Part shown: piece after piece, positions 9,507-19,903 of the stretch
How positions within the stretch are numbered: position 1 is the stretch's first letter
Layout of the letters: each line of letters begins with the position of its first letter
Source: an uncultured Ruminococcus sp.
GTDB taxonomy: Bacteria > Bacillota > Clostridia > Oscillospirales > Ruminococcaceae
Assembly (NCBI RefSeq): GCF_947301925.1
Contig: NZ_CAMYUE010000002.1
Span: 468,104-532,103, forward strand
Length of the DNA: 64,000 nucleotides
Direction: 5' to 3'
Made by a program: the position numbers and the translations under genes
Notes under the pieces: generated by a model
What the model was told of the DNA's origin: nothing
Seen by the model: the letters and a program-made list of their open reading frames with translations, nothing else
Databases searched by the model: none

Positions 9507-12083
9507 TCACATATCATTTATGTCAAATTCAAGCATTGTACCATCTAAGAAGTGTTCACATTCCTCATAATTAGGATATTCATGCTCCAGTCTTCTGAAA
9601 TCAGCATTATGAAAAGGATTGTCACGATGCAGCATTTCATGGTATATCACGAATTTTACTACTTCTCTTGGAACATCCTTGCTGTTCAGTATAGAATTGA
9701 TCATAATGGAATGATCTTTCCTGTAGTGAACACCGTAATAAGTTTTATATGGCTTGTCTGTCCAGCTTATCGATGAAATACCATTAAACTCCCCTTGAAA
9801 ACGTTCATTTTTAACCTCATTAAACAACTCATTTATATCATAAAACCGAGTCATATCGAAAGGAATCAATTCAAGAGGCATTTCTTCAACTCTAGTTCGA
9901 AGCACACTGCTGTTGCCGTATTTTTGAAAATTGCATACTTCTTGAAGAAAACCAACACATCCTTCATAGATATCACGAATTATCTCATGCTCATAATACA
10001 TGTCAATTGCCGTTGCATATACATCCCTGTTTTCTTTTCTTGCACGCTCAATCACATAACGTGGATCAGCGAACGCTCTATTCTTCAAAGGATGAAATTT
10101 TGGAGTTTCTTCAAGTGTCCTTAGATTATCTATAAGTAATTCAAGTTCATGAATATCTGGTTTATAACAGAAGCCTGAAAAATAGCTGTCAATAGCGTTT
10201 TGAGCATTGAAGTCTGGATTATTGAGCCATTGCTTTTTATCCTTCATCATTCTGTTCAGACCGACTAATTGATCTTCAAAAATAAGCATTCTTGTTGATT
10301 CGCCATACTCGTCCATTAGTGTATACCATCCCGAAGGAACAGCAACAGTACAGTTAGATTCAGCTGCATTGATTCTTAAAGCGCGATATAAAGCTTTGCA
10401 TGCTTTCCATTCATAAGAAACCATTTCACGTTTTTTCTTCTCATAGACCTTCTCGTCAGGTTCTTCGAGTTCTTCTTCTATAAGCCACTGTGGATCCAAC
10501 CATTTATTAAATACATCCCATTGGTCATGGAAATCAACTATATTGACAGTTTTGGTTCCTTTAGCCTCGGGACCTCGCATTCCTCGTCCTATCATTTGCA
10601 TTAGAAAGCCTTCGCTTGTAGTCGGACGAGTAAGGAATACAGTCTGAATATTAGGAACGTCGGTTCCTTCTGTAAGAATATTAACATTAACAAGTACATC
10701 AAGCTTGTTATCTTTGAAATCATTGATAACTTTAGAATTATCTTCCTTTCCAGAATATACAAGCCCGCATCGAACTTTCTTCTTGGAGAGTTCCTCATAC
10801 AAGAAACGACAATGAACCACATTTAATGCAAAAATCAAAGTTTTTCCATATTTCTCAGTGTTATCAAGGTATTGTTTCAGTATAATAGCATTTCTTTCTT
10901 TAGATACTGCAATTTTATGAATGAGAGTATCTGGTAATTCACCATATTTGTTTATAAACTTTGCTTCATCATAAGAAATGTCAGGCTCAAAGTTTTCGGA
11001 AGTTTCTACACGTTCATACTGTGGATCAGCAAGTATCTTCTTAGCTATTAGGTCTGACATTGCTACCTCAAATATTCTTTTGTTATCAAATATTTTTAGC
11101 AGATGAGCAGTTTCCTTATCATTGGAGCGAATTGGTGTTGCAGTTAATCCTAGCAATTTAACTTTGCTTCTGCATTCTCTTATGAATTTTAGTGTATTAC
11201 GATATGATTTTGCTTCGGTGTGATGGCATTCATCGATAACCACCATTACTTTGCCACGCTTAAGGATTCTGCGAAGATGGTCAAGGCTACGACAGATAGA
11301 TTGTATACTTGCTACAATTACTTCAACCTTATCTACTTGTCTGATACTCAAATGCTCACCGGAAATACAGCTTATCCGATAATCTTTGATATCGGGCTTA
11401 TTGATTTTACAAAGACCTGCAAACTGATAAAAGCAATCGGCTGCCTGATCAATAAGCATATGGCGATGAGCTATCCAAAGTATCTGGTAGCCTCTGGATA
11501 TCATCTCTTTTATGAGAAAATATGTAGCAGTACGACTTTTTCCGCTACCTGTTGGCATAACAAGTATACCTGAATCCATATCATCCGTGATATAGTGCTT
11601 AGTAAGCTCTTTAACAGCTTCTTTCTGAAAATCATATAGCGGTACTTCTTCTGCATATGTTTCAGACATTCGGAGAGACACTGTTGTTTTGAATTTACTG
11701 TATTCATTGAGCTGTACTTCGATATCGCTGATGTTATACATTGCTCGTATATATGCATCTATAAGACTCGATGAAGTAGCCTTTTTCATAAGAGCAAGCC
11801 ATCTATCATTATATGAATGACCTGTTATGTATAATGCTTTGAAGATTTTTTCAACTTCATCTTTGAAATTCTTAAGAAGTGAGTTTTCGACTATTTTTCT
11901 ATGTTTACGAATAAGTGAAGTATTTGGTTCAGCATACACTGAACACATTACACTTATTAGACTATCGATATCATCGTATTTTATTGCATAATCCATCTGC
12001 TCTATCTGACCTTTGTCAAGATCAGATGCCTCAAGGATCTCTTTTATAAAAGATGGATAAAAGTTTACCCATGTAAAGCCCAT
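9507..12083 (-). CDS. SF2 DEAD/DEAH helicase with C-terminal SprT/M78-like metalloprotease domain
   Basis: MPTGSGKSRT Walker A, VVIDECHH, GLTATPIR, QMIGRGMRGPEAKGT; C-terminal YHEMLHRDNPFH (HExxH codons 9627-9641). Confidence 0.85.
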   Translation of the reverse strand: MGFTWVNFYPSFIKEILEASDLDKGQIEQMDYAIKYDDIDSLISVMCSVYAEPNTSLIRKHRKIVENSLLKNFKDEVEKIFKALYITGHSYNDRWLALMKKATSSSLIDAYIRAMYNISDIEVQLNEYSKFKTTVSLRMSETYAEEVPLYDFQKEAVKELTKHYITDDMDSGILVMPTGSGKSRTATYFLIKEMISRGYQILWIAHRHMLIDQAADCFYQFAGLCKINKPDIKDYRISCISGEHLSIRQVDKVEVIVASIQSICRSLDHLRRILKRGKVMVVIDECHHTEAKSYRNTLKFIRECRSKVKLLGLTATPIRSNDKETAHLLKIFDNKRIFEVAMSDLIAKKILADPQYERVETSENFEPDISYDEAKFINKYGELPDTLIHKIAVSKERNAIILKQYLDNTEKYGKTLIFALNVVHCRFLYEELSKKKVRCGLVYSGKEDNSKVINDFKDNKLDVLVNVNILTEGTDVPNIQTVFLTRPTTSEGFLMQMIGRGMRGPEAKGTKTVNIVDFHDQWDVFNKWLDPQWLIEEELEEPDEKVYEKKKREMVSYEWKACKALYRALRINAAESNCTVAVPSGWYTLMDEYGESTRMLIFEDQLVGLNRMMKDKKQWLNNPDFNAQNAIDSYFSGFCYKPDIHELELLIDNLRTLEETPKFHPLKNRAFADPRYVIERARKENRDVYATAIDMYYEHEIIRDIYEGCVGFLQEVCNFQKYGNSSVLRTRVEEMPLELIPFDMTRFYDINELFNEVKNERFQGEFNGISSISWTDKPYKTYYGVHYRKDHSIMINSILNSKDVPREVVKFVIYHEMLHRDNPFHNADFRRLEHEYPNYEECEHFLDGTMLEFDINDM

Positions 12084-12096
12084 ACCCCCACTCCTT

Positions 12097-12726
12097 TCAA
12101 ATTACATTCTCACCGTTGTAGTTCTCTATGCTTTCAATCATTTTATTGACATAGTTGATCTCGTCCATATTGTACGTATTGCTGCCTGCGAACCAAATAT
12201 TGTTGTGACCATACCCAAATGAATATCCCATTTTTCCACTGGTCGGCACAAACCAATCTCCTGTTCTGAAACGCTCTTGATACGGAAGCAGTACGCAATC
12301 CTTCTTTTCAGCTAAAAATGAATAAGATTGAACGTAATCGTTTCCGTCTTCACTTGGGAACACGCATTCCTGATAGTCTCGAAAAACCGTACCATTTTTA
12401 TAAAAACCAACAACTCTCATAGTCTTGCTGTTATGTGCTTTGGAACAAAAGACTACAATAACATTATCAACAGACAAAGCATCTTTCATTCCTTTGCATC
12501 CTACAATATGCTCAATGTGAAGTTGAGGATCCTTACCGCCAAGAAGCTGTGTAAATCCAAGGCAATACTCCTTTTCGTCTTCCAGTATTACTGAATCAAA
12601 GTTATAGCATTCATGGGCATAGTTTGTATCTTTGACATATGATCCGCCATTGACTGGTTTGTCGGTATCGGTGATACCTTTGTAGAATTTCATATCGGCT
12701 ATTCTTGCAAAAATAATAGGTTTCAT
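12097..12726 (-). CDS. hypothetical protein, partner of helicase
   Basis: 209-aa ORF 13 bp upstream of the helicase, same strand. Confidence 0.6.
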   Translation of the reverse strand: MKPIIFARIADMKFYKGITDTDKPVNGGSYVKDTNYAHECYNFDSVILEDEKEYCLGFTQLLGGKDPQLHIEHIVGCKGMKDALSVDNVIVVFCSKAHNSKTMRVVGFYKNGTVFRDYQECVFPSEDGNDYVQSYSFLAEKKDCVLLPYQERFRTGDWFVPTSGKMGYSFGYGHNNIWFAGSNTYNMDEINYVNKMIESIENYNGENVI

Positions 12727-12808
12727 AATGATTACCTCCTGTGTATTTTCTATGCTTTTATCATACCACAGGAAAATAAGAATTGCCAGGTAAAACTTTT
12801 CACCTTTG

Positions 12809-13270
12809 TTATCTGGTTAGATTTTTACCTATGTATTCTTTGTATTGTTCGCAGAACTTATGTATATCATCTTTGGTATTAAGGTAGTTTATGCATATAT
12901 AATCAGCTGGATCTGTTTCCCTTAATGGTCCACCGCATAGATTAAATAGGTCGTTAGCTTCATCAATAGACATATGTAAACCAATAGTAAACTTATAAAG
13001 GAATGTACGTGTTACTCTAATTGATCGATTTATCGTTTTCTTAAGAGTAGCTTCACTAATGAGGCATTGTTCTTCTATCAAGCCATAACCTGGTGTTGCT
13101 GTAACTCCATGTTTTTTGTCGTTTTCCATCTTCTTTGTAGATATGAGTGTAGGAAGTTTATCATTAATCTTAAAGCGTTGCATTTCCTCAGGAGTTACAC
13201 TATAAGAAGCTTGATTTCTTTCCTTCTCGGCATTTTCCATAACTATTCTCATCTCTTCGTAAGTTACCAT
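12809..13270 (-). CDS. hypothetical protein, helical/regulator-like
   Basis: 153-aa ORF with coding-like composition; antisense ORFs are weaker. Confidence 0.5.
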   Translation of the reverse strand: MVTYEEMRIVMENAEKERNQASYSVTPEEMQRFKINDKLPTLISTKKMENDKKHGVTATPGYGLIEEQCLISEATLKKTINRSIRVTRTFLYKFTIGLHMSIDEANDLFNLCGGPLRETDPADYICINYLNTKDDIHKFCEQYKEYIGKNLTR

Positions 13271-13327
13271 CTAATTAACCTCCAAATCTATAGAATCAGA
13301 ATTTTAGAATAATAATGAGTTTAGTCA

Positions 13328-14110
13328 TTATCTAGTTAATAATTCTTTTAAAACTGTATCAGAGCAAGCGTAAATACGTTCGACAATACGATTTTTATAA
13401 TAAAGATTTGTAAAACGCAAGTATTCTTCGTCAGTTATTCGTTTTATCATTTTATCCTCATATTTACTAGACGCTGAAAAACGTGCAACTATATATGGAC
13501 AAATAGGAAAGTAATACTCTTTCCGATAGCTAACCTGATGTATCATTTTATCACAAAAGATTATATTTGGCTTTTCAGAAAAGAGTAACTGCATATTACT
13601 TAAGAGAAGAGTCTCTTCAAATTCGCCGAGTATTTCTTCCTCTCCTCCAAATATCTCGTACATTCCACCTTCGGAAAAAGCGAGTAGATTTTGAATCGAA
13701 CGTCTATCAATGCTTTTGTTTTTGATTCCCAAAGTGAATCTTTCCGCCCAAGCATTGTTCATTGGATTCCTATAGATGTTTATAGGATGCCTTGCAGAAA
13801 AATTAGCAGCAATTCTACAAATCAACCTTTTTTCTTCATTTGAAATCTTATATAAATACGCTCGTTTTCTAACCAATTCCTTATATGGAACGGAATACTT
13901 GGTTTCAAAACGCGAATACCAATTCTCTATAGCATCATCAGGATTATCAATATCTGGCTCATAGACATGAAACTCACTATTCCTTGATACTATAGCCTGT
14001 TTACGTATACTATTATAGTTTTTATTTAGTTCCCATATGTGTCCATTTGCTTCAGTACACTCCCAATACCTTTGATAAAACTGAGGTATGTAATGTTGAT
14101 TCTTTCCCAT
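13328..14110 (-). CDS. DUF4238 family protein
   Basis: MGKNQHYIPQFYQRYW N-terminus typical of DUF4238; internal Met at 14110 preferred, so it begins just after the upstream gene stops at 14121. Confidence 0.75.
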   Translation of the reverse strand: MGKNQHYIPQFYQRYWECTEANGHIWELNKNYNSIRKQAIVSRNSEFHVYEPDIDNPDDAIENWYSRFETKYSVPYKELVRKRAYLYKISNEEKRLICRIAANFSARHPINIYRNPMNNAWAERFTLGIKNKSIDRRSIQNLLAFSEGGMYEIFGGEEEILGEFEETLLLSNMQLLFSEKPNIIFCDKMIHQVSYRKEYYFPICPYIVARFSASSKYEDKMIKRITDEEYLRFTNLYYKNRIVERIYACSDTVLKELLTR

Positions 14111-14120
14111 TTTTCTATTC

Positions 14121-14954
14121 CTATTCTTTTTTATCTGGATCAAATACATTAAACGTTAAATTATCAAAGCACTCTTGTGAACCATCATATTTTTTCTTTT
14201 GCATCGCCATAGAGAGCTGTGTATGCATAGTTCTCGGATCAAGGGCACACATAGGCCTTTTATCATAGATCTTCAAGAATTCAACTTTTTGATTATCTAT
14301 TATTTTACTCATATTTATAATTTGCTTTCCAGTTGGATTAGTTTGTTTATATATGTATTCATAATCCATTTTCATATTCTCTAGTATTACTTTATACATA
14401 TCCATTCTTTTTTGAGTATGTAACCATAGACTTTGCACGTGTTCAAGCTTATAATATACAATTATTGTTGTTACAACTGGATTAGGCATAAAAGAAGGCG
14501 TTAATATTTTCTCCAATTTTGAGGGAATACCTTTTTTATTTACCTCGTCAACAGCTGATAATATAGAATGAGTATTATGAAATATCGTATTTCTTAATAA
14601 CAGTAACGAATTGAGTATTTCTCCAACGTCCTCTTCCAATTCATAGTCAATCCATTTCTTCTCTTTCAATACTTTTCTTAAATTCTTATATGAGAAAGAG
14701 TTTTTTTGTTCATCAGCTATGTATTTTAAAAGCATCATTTGACGGTATTTAATCTTATCATCAAAATTCTCAAATTGCTTAGCTCCAACTATATCTTTTT
14801 TATTTGATAAGCAATCACAAATAAAATCTTCCAATTCCTTAGAATACTCTTCATATTTTATCAGATGGGATGTAACATTAATTATCAAGTCGTAAAAAAC
14901 TCTCAAAGCATCTTCTAAAGTCTTTATAGAATATTCTTTATACTTATCCGCCAT
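14121..14954 (-). CDS. putative HEPN-like protein
   Basis: 277-aa helical protein with LLLLRNTIFHNTHS (RX4H; codons 14577-14594). Confidence 0.5.
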   Translation of the reverse strand: MADKYKEYSIKTLEDALRVFYDLIINVTSHLIKYEEYSKELEDFICDCLSNKKDIVGAKQFENFDDKIKYRQMMLLKYIADEQKNSFSYKNLRKVLKEKKWIDYELEEDVGEILNSLLLLRNTIFHNTHSILSAVDEVNKKGIPSKLEKILTPSFMPNPVVTTIIVYYKLEHVQSLWLHTQKRMDMYKVILENMKMDYEYIYKQTNPTGKQIINMSKIIDNQKVEFLKIYDKRPMCALDPRTMHTQLSMAMQKKKYDGSQECFDNLTFNVFDPDKKE

Positions 14955-14975
14955 TAGTTTCTCCTTAATACTTAT

Positions 14976-15530
14976 TCATTTTCTGTATATCCTGTCACAG
15001 ATATACTTCACAGGCACTTCCTCGGTACACCAGACCTCATTCTCGGTTACTCCAAATCTGTATCCGTCCTTATTCATCTCTGATGTTGCTATTTTCAGCA
15101 CTACCGGAGTCTTGTGCCAACGCTCGGCTGACTGCCATGCTTTGCTTATATCGGCTTGCATATGTACAGCGTGTCGCTTCATCTTCTTTATAACTCCGCT
15201 CTCCTCAATGGCTTCAAGAGCCTTTGTAGTGGTTCCGTGGTACAGGAACTCAGGCGGTTCACAATACTTCAACTCAGGTTCAACCCACGGAACCGAGTGT
15301 CCCTGACAGCACTTGATCTTTTCATGTTTATCATCAAATCTGTAACGTCCCTTGTTGTCTTCGGCTACTATCTGTTCCAGTAGTTCACGGTCCAGCTTAT
15401 AGCTGCTGTGGCGATTAACGCCCTCAATAAGCTGTTCTACTGATACCCAGCCATGCTTGTCCATGTCAAGCTCTGCTTTCTCAGGCTGATGTCGAAGGAG
15501 CAAACACAGATATTTCGATAATTCGTTCAT
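14976..15530 (-). CDS. kptA: RNA 2'-phosphotransferase (Tpt1/KptA family)
   Basis: MNELSKYLCLLLRHQPEKAELDMDKHGWVSVEQLI, LYHGTTTKALEAI, HAVHMQADI. Confidence 0.9.
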   Translation of the reverse strand: MNELSKYLCLLLRHQPEKAELDMDKHGWVSVEQLIEGVNRHSSYKLDRELLEQIVAEDNKGRYRFDDKHEKIKCCQGHSVPWVEPELKYCEPPEFLYHGTTTKALEAIEESGVIKKMKRHAVHMQADISKAWQSAERWHKTPVVLKIATSEMNKDGYRFGVTENEVWCTEEVPVKYICDRIYRK

Positions 15531-15675
15531 TATATCACCTCATAAATGGTCCATGAATATAATAGTCTGCAATTAAGTGAATTACGAGTTAGTAACTTAC
15601 GAGTATGTTATTAATTCGATATTTTCAAGCGCTTCACATATAACACACATTTTGTGTCTATAGGTGATTGTAGGT

Positions 15676-16965
15676 TTAGCAATTATTATGCATCTCCAGT
15701 AAAGACTCGAACAGATCAGGCTCAGGAAGAGCACCAAATACTCCTCGCTTGTATTTTTCTACAAGATTGCTCGTATCTCTTACTCCGTTCTTTTCAGCTG
15801 TGAACTCAGATAATGAATACAAATACGCATCATCCAAGTTTCTATGAGCAAACCATATCTGTTCTTTTCTGAACAGCTTCTGGCAATCAAGCAGATTAGT
15901 ATCGTGAACAGTGCAGATAAGCTGTGCCTTTGTGTTGAGTTCGTTATTAAACATAGCTATTATTGCTCTAACAAGCTTGAAATGCAGGCTATTGTCAAGT
16001 TCATCCACCACAAGTATACGCCCGTTTTCAAGAGCATCTATCACATAACTTGCAAGACAGACCATCTTCTTTGTACCGGTAGAGTCAAAAGCCATGCTTG
16101 GAACCGTCACTCCCTTGTAAGTCGAGAACAAGCGAAGCTGCTCAATAAATGTCTCTGATCCTTCTATAGCCTTTTCCTGTATATGAATTTCATCATCGCA
16201 ATTCAATACCTTGCCAATATCGTTATTGGAGTTAGCTTCTTTATGATATTGATAGTTTTCAAGGTATAGTCCTGCGTTAAGGATGAAGTTTACTATCTTT
16301 TGCTTCTTCTCATCGGACTGCTTTAGCATTTCGATAGTCTTTTTCATCGGGATATTATTCATATCCACGATATCTATCTTCCTGGCAAATGAAGTGATGA
16401 TATTCTTTATATCAAACATAACAGAGAACTGCGATGTATCAAGGAGGTAGATCAACAGATTATTCTTTGCAATTACTTTCATTGCCGAAATTACAGCGCT
16501 CTTTTCATCTTCGTCCGCTGTATTGCAGACGTAATCCTTGTTTTTTATATCTCTGAGAAGAATTATTGTTTCCTTCTTGTTCTTATGTATATCATAGGTA
16601 ATTTTTGAGAACTTCTCAAAAAAGTATTCATTTTTAGAATAATCATATTTCAGCTCAAAGCAATACTCAAAGCTGTTATCACAAAAAGATATTACGAATT
16701 CGCACTTCTTATCATCATTGAATATATTTGGGACCATCCGCTTGCCTTCATTGAGCATGATACTCCTTACAGTATCAAGACATCTGACAAAAAGGGTTTT
16801 TCCTACGTTATTAGGTCCCACAATTATTGCAGACTTCAATACATTTGTAGAGTTTACTGATATTACATTGCACGGAAAATGCTTGTTTCTCATATCAGAG
16901 CGCATAGTAAACTCTGTTTCCGCATTATAAATAAAGCAGTTATTTACCTTTAACGAAATTAGCAT
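15676..16965 (-). CDS. AAA family ATPase (AAA_15/AAA_21, abortive-infection type)
   Basis: IIVGPNNVGKTLFVRCL Walker A; ILVVDELDNSLHFKLVRAII Walker B; LICTVHDTNLLD. Confidence 0.8.
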   Translation of the reverse strand: MLISLKVNNCFIYNAETEFTMRSDMRNKHFPCNVISVNSTNVLKSAIIVGPNNVGKTLFVRCLDTVRSIMLNEGKRMVPNIFNDDKKCEFVISFCDNSFEYCFELKYDYSKNEYFFEKFSKITYDIHKNKKETIILLRDIKNKDYVCNTADEDEKSAVISAMKVIAKNNLLIYLLDTSQFSVMFDIKNIITSFARKIDIVDMNNIPMKKTIEMLKQSDEKKQKIVNFILNAGLYLENYQYHKEANSNNDIGKVLNCDDEIHIQEKAIEGSETFIEQLRLFSTYKGVTVPSMAFDSTGTKKMVCLASYVIDALENGRILVVDELDNSLHFKLVRAIIAMFNNELNTKAQLICTVHDTNLLDCQKLFRKEQIWFAHRNLDDAYLYSLSEFTAEKNGVRDTSNLVEKYKRGVFGALPEPDLFESLLEMHNNC

Positions 16966-17048
16966 TATATCAACTCCTAATGCATCATTTCTTATATTAT
17001 ACCGTCAAAGCAGATTTTATGCAAGTATTTTCCACAAAAAATAACAAC

Positions 17049-17092
17049 AGTCTCCAGACATCTGCTTAATTTATGTCAAATGCCTGGAGACT
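17049..17092 (-). terminator. hairpin downstream of the Fic locus
   Basis: agtctccag...ctggagact inverted repeat, T-rich on the minus-strand side. Confidence 0.5.
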
Positions 17093-17115
17093 ACTTTCAT
17101 TTGGTCGACGTATTG

Positions 17116-18189
17116 TTATATCTCAACAAGTACTTCCCACAGGCCGTTTCTCTTACCGTTCTTGCGGCGCAGGAAGCCGTTATTCTGAAGCTCAACCGTT
17201 CTGGTCTTAACAGTTCGCTCGGATTTACCGATTGCCTCTGCTAGCTCCTTCTGGGTTATAGATGGATTCTTTGAGATTTCCCTAAGTATAGCAAGTTCTT
17301 CCAAAGTGCAATTTTTGCACTTTGAAACATTATCATTTGCACTTTGGGCTGACTCCGTATATTCGATATGCATATATCGGTTCTTCAGTTCATGATCGGT
17401 CCCTGTCAGCAGGTTTTCGATGAACTTCTCTAAGAACTCAGTTGTTGCATGAACATCGTTCTGGAGATCGTTATAGTTCGCTCTGACAAGAGCATTACGG
17501 AATTACCATGAATTATCGGCAAATACCTGGTTACTTACGTTGAATCCGAAGGTTTGCAGGTACTTTATCATGAATACAGCCGTGGTGCGGGTATTTCCTT
17601 CACAGAACGGATGTATCTGCCAGATACCTGATATGAATTTGGCAATATGCTTTATGGACTGAGCTACATCAAGTTCCGAATAGGAGAAGGCTTTCTCCTG
17701 ACCGAAGTCGTAGTCGAGGGTATCACGGATGCTGTCGAACGCGGCATAGAACACCGTCTTACCGTTAAGCACCCATTCCTTCTTAGAGATGTTATATGTT
17801 CTGTACTGACCAGCTGTCTTGAACACGCCTGTGAAAAGTCGGCGGTGTATGGTTTGAAGCTCTGCCGGTGAGAACTGGAAGGTCTTCTCAGCAAGAAGTT
17901 CGGCTATGTGAGCTGCTACAATGTCCGCCTCCATCGTATCCTGTTCAACAGTCATACGAACATCTCGCTGTTCATAGTAACTGTAGATCCGCTTTTGTGC
18001 GGTGGATATGTCAATCTTTCCCTCAATATGCTCCTTGGCTGTTTCCAGCAGGTATTCCGAGGTCTGGAGGCCGTCAACATCCTGCAAGCCTATTGCAGTC
18101 TGCCACGCAGCACTTTTCTCTGAACGGTCAGGCTCGCCCTGACGTATGTATTCATCTAAGTCATATTGCCAGTCGTGTTCCTGTTCCAT
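17116..18189 (-). pseudogene. Fic-family protein split by one in-frame stop (TAA at 17503-17505), C-terminal winged helix
   Basis: Fic motif IHPFCEGNTRTTAVF; the frame reads ...FADNSW*FRNALVRANYNDLQNDVHATTEFLEKFIENLLTGTDHELKNRYMHI... continuously from 18189 to 17116. Confidence 0.85.
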
Positions 18190-18295
18190 ACCGATCCTCC
18201 CGTATAACTGGATTTAATAATAATATTATACCACAAATCAGCAGAAAAATCAAGATAAATGCAGTTTATGACAGTAGTGGGATACATATTTTGCT

Positions 18296-19903
18296 TTATT
18301 TTTCAACTTCTGCGGTCACTTCATATCCACCCTTGAAAATGATCTGTATTTCAGTCTTGCTCACTACTCTTACGCATTCTATGAGTTTTCTGGTCAGTAT
18401 ATCATTGTATTCAAGTAATTCGCAGCTGTTTTTATCGATTTCCTTTAGCGTCCTGTCAATCCGGTCGCTATCGTCTGAATCGATGCTATTTTTAGCTTTT
18501 ATCTGCTCTAAGCGTTCATTCAGGCTTTGTTCTTCGTCATAGAGCTTCTGGAACTGTTCGTCAAGCGATTCTTCATCGATTGATCCTGAGGATATGAGGG
18601 AAATGTAGTCGTTACGGGTTTCATCTATCTCTTGTAATCTGTACTCTATCTTCCTGATCTCACTTACTTCTATTCCGGATAGAGTCTCTTCCACACTGCC
18701 TTTCAGGATCCTCCTTATTTCATTTCTGCATTCATAGTTTTCATTTATGGCGTTCATTATTGCTTTTTGAAGCTTATCTTCGTGGATCGAAGGTGACTTC
18801 TTGCAATATCGGATTCCATTATCAAGCCTGTTTATGCATCGCCATACAGGACATCTCTTCTTGCCATGTACGTTCCATATCTGTCTTTTATAAGCTGATC
18901 CGCATTCAGCACATACCATTAACTCACTTAATGCATATTTTGAGTATCTTCCTTGCATTAATAATGTTTTTTCGCTCTTTCTTCTCATTGAAGTTCTTCG
19001 AGCCATTTCCTGTTGTACAAGGTTATATGTATCTCTGTCAATTATCGCTTCATGCGCATCAGTTACAAGGTATTTTGCCCGTTCTCCGTTGTTTTTTGCT
19101 TTCTTGTGGGTAATACAGTCTACTGTATAGGTCTTTTGCAGCAATGCATCGCCGACATATTTTTCATTGGCCAGAATACCACTTATACTGTTAATAGACC
19201 ATTCTGTATTACTTCGCTTTTGTATATTCATTTCAGTAAGATGTTTTTTGATCTGTCTTAGTGTTAATCCGTCAAGATACAGTTTGTATATTAGCTTTAT
19301 AACTTTAGCTTCTTCAGGCACTATTTCCGGTTTCCCGTCCGCGCCCTTGCGATAGCCATACAGGCGACTTAAGTTATACTTGACTTTTCCTTCACGAAAG
19401 GCTTTTTCGATACCCCATGATACGTTTTTGCTTATTGATTCCGACTCAGCCTGAGCGAAGCTGCCATATAAGGCTATCATGAATTCGCTCGTCATCGTCA
19501 TAGTGTTTATGTTTTCCTTTTCGAATATAACGGCTATTCCAAGCTCCTTCAGCTGTCGGACGTATTCAAGGGTATCAACAGTATTTCGGGCGAATCGGCT
19601 TATTGATTTGCAGAGTACGAGGTCAATCTTCCGCTTTTTACATAATCGTATCATCTTGTTGAATTCAGTACGCTTTTTTGTCTGCGTTCCAGATATTCCT
19701 TCATCAGCGAATATTCCAGCGAGAACCCATTCCTTGTTTTGATTTATAAGGTCGGTATAGTAATCTATCTGTACCTGATAGCTGTTCTGCTGTTCTTCTT
19801 GTTCAGTACTGACTCTGCAGTAGGCTGCAACTCTGAGCTGATGATATTTGTCGGTATTTTCAGCATTCAGATTCTTAGTCGCAGGTATTATCGTAACACT
19901 CAT
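18296..19903 (-). CDS. large serine recombinase
   Basis: RVAAYCRVSTEQEEQQNSY catalytic Ser motif, GISGTQTKKRTEF, recombinase and zinc-ribbon domains. Confidence 0.93.
   Translation of the reverse strand: MSVTIIPATKNLNAENTDKYHQLRVAAYCRVSTEQEEQQNSYQVQIDYYTDLINQNKEWVLAGIFADEGISGTQTKKRTEFNKMIRLCKKRKIDLVLCKSISRFARNTVDTLEYVRQLKELGIAVIFEKENINTMTMTSEFMIALYGSFAQAESESISKNVSWGIEKAFREGKVKYNLSRLYGYRKGADGKPEIVPEEAKVIKLIYKLYLDGLTLRQIKKHLTEMNIQKRSNTEWSINSISGILANEKYVGDALLQKTYTVDCITHKKAKNNGERAKYLVTDAHEAIIDRDTYNLVQQEMARRTSMRRKSEKTLLMQGRYSKYALSELMVCAECGSAYKRQIWNVHGKKRCPVWRCINRLDNGIRYCKKSPSIHEDKLQKAIMNAINENYECRNEIRRILKGSVEETLSGIEVSEIRKIEYRLQEIDETRNDYISLISSGSIDEESLDEQFQKLYDEEQSLNERLEQIKAKNSIDSDDSDRIDRTLKEIDKNSCELLEYNDILTRKLIECVRVVSKTEIQIIFKGGYEVTAEVEK

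Noticed and set aside
18296-19903. Frameshifted single recombinase spanning 18296-20792
   Set aside because: The 19875 ORF has its own RBS-like start region and complete zinc-ribbon domain, and the 19903 ORF has a full catalytic N-terminus, so they are two genes
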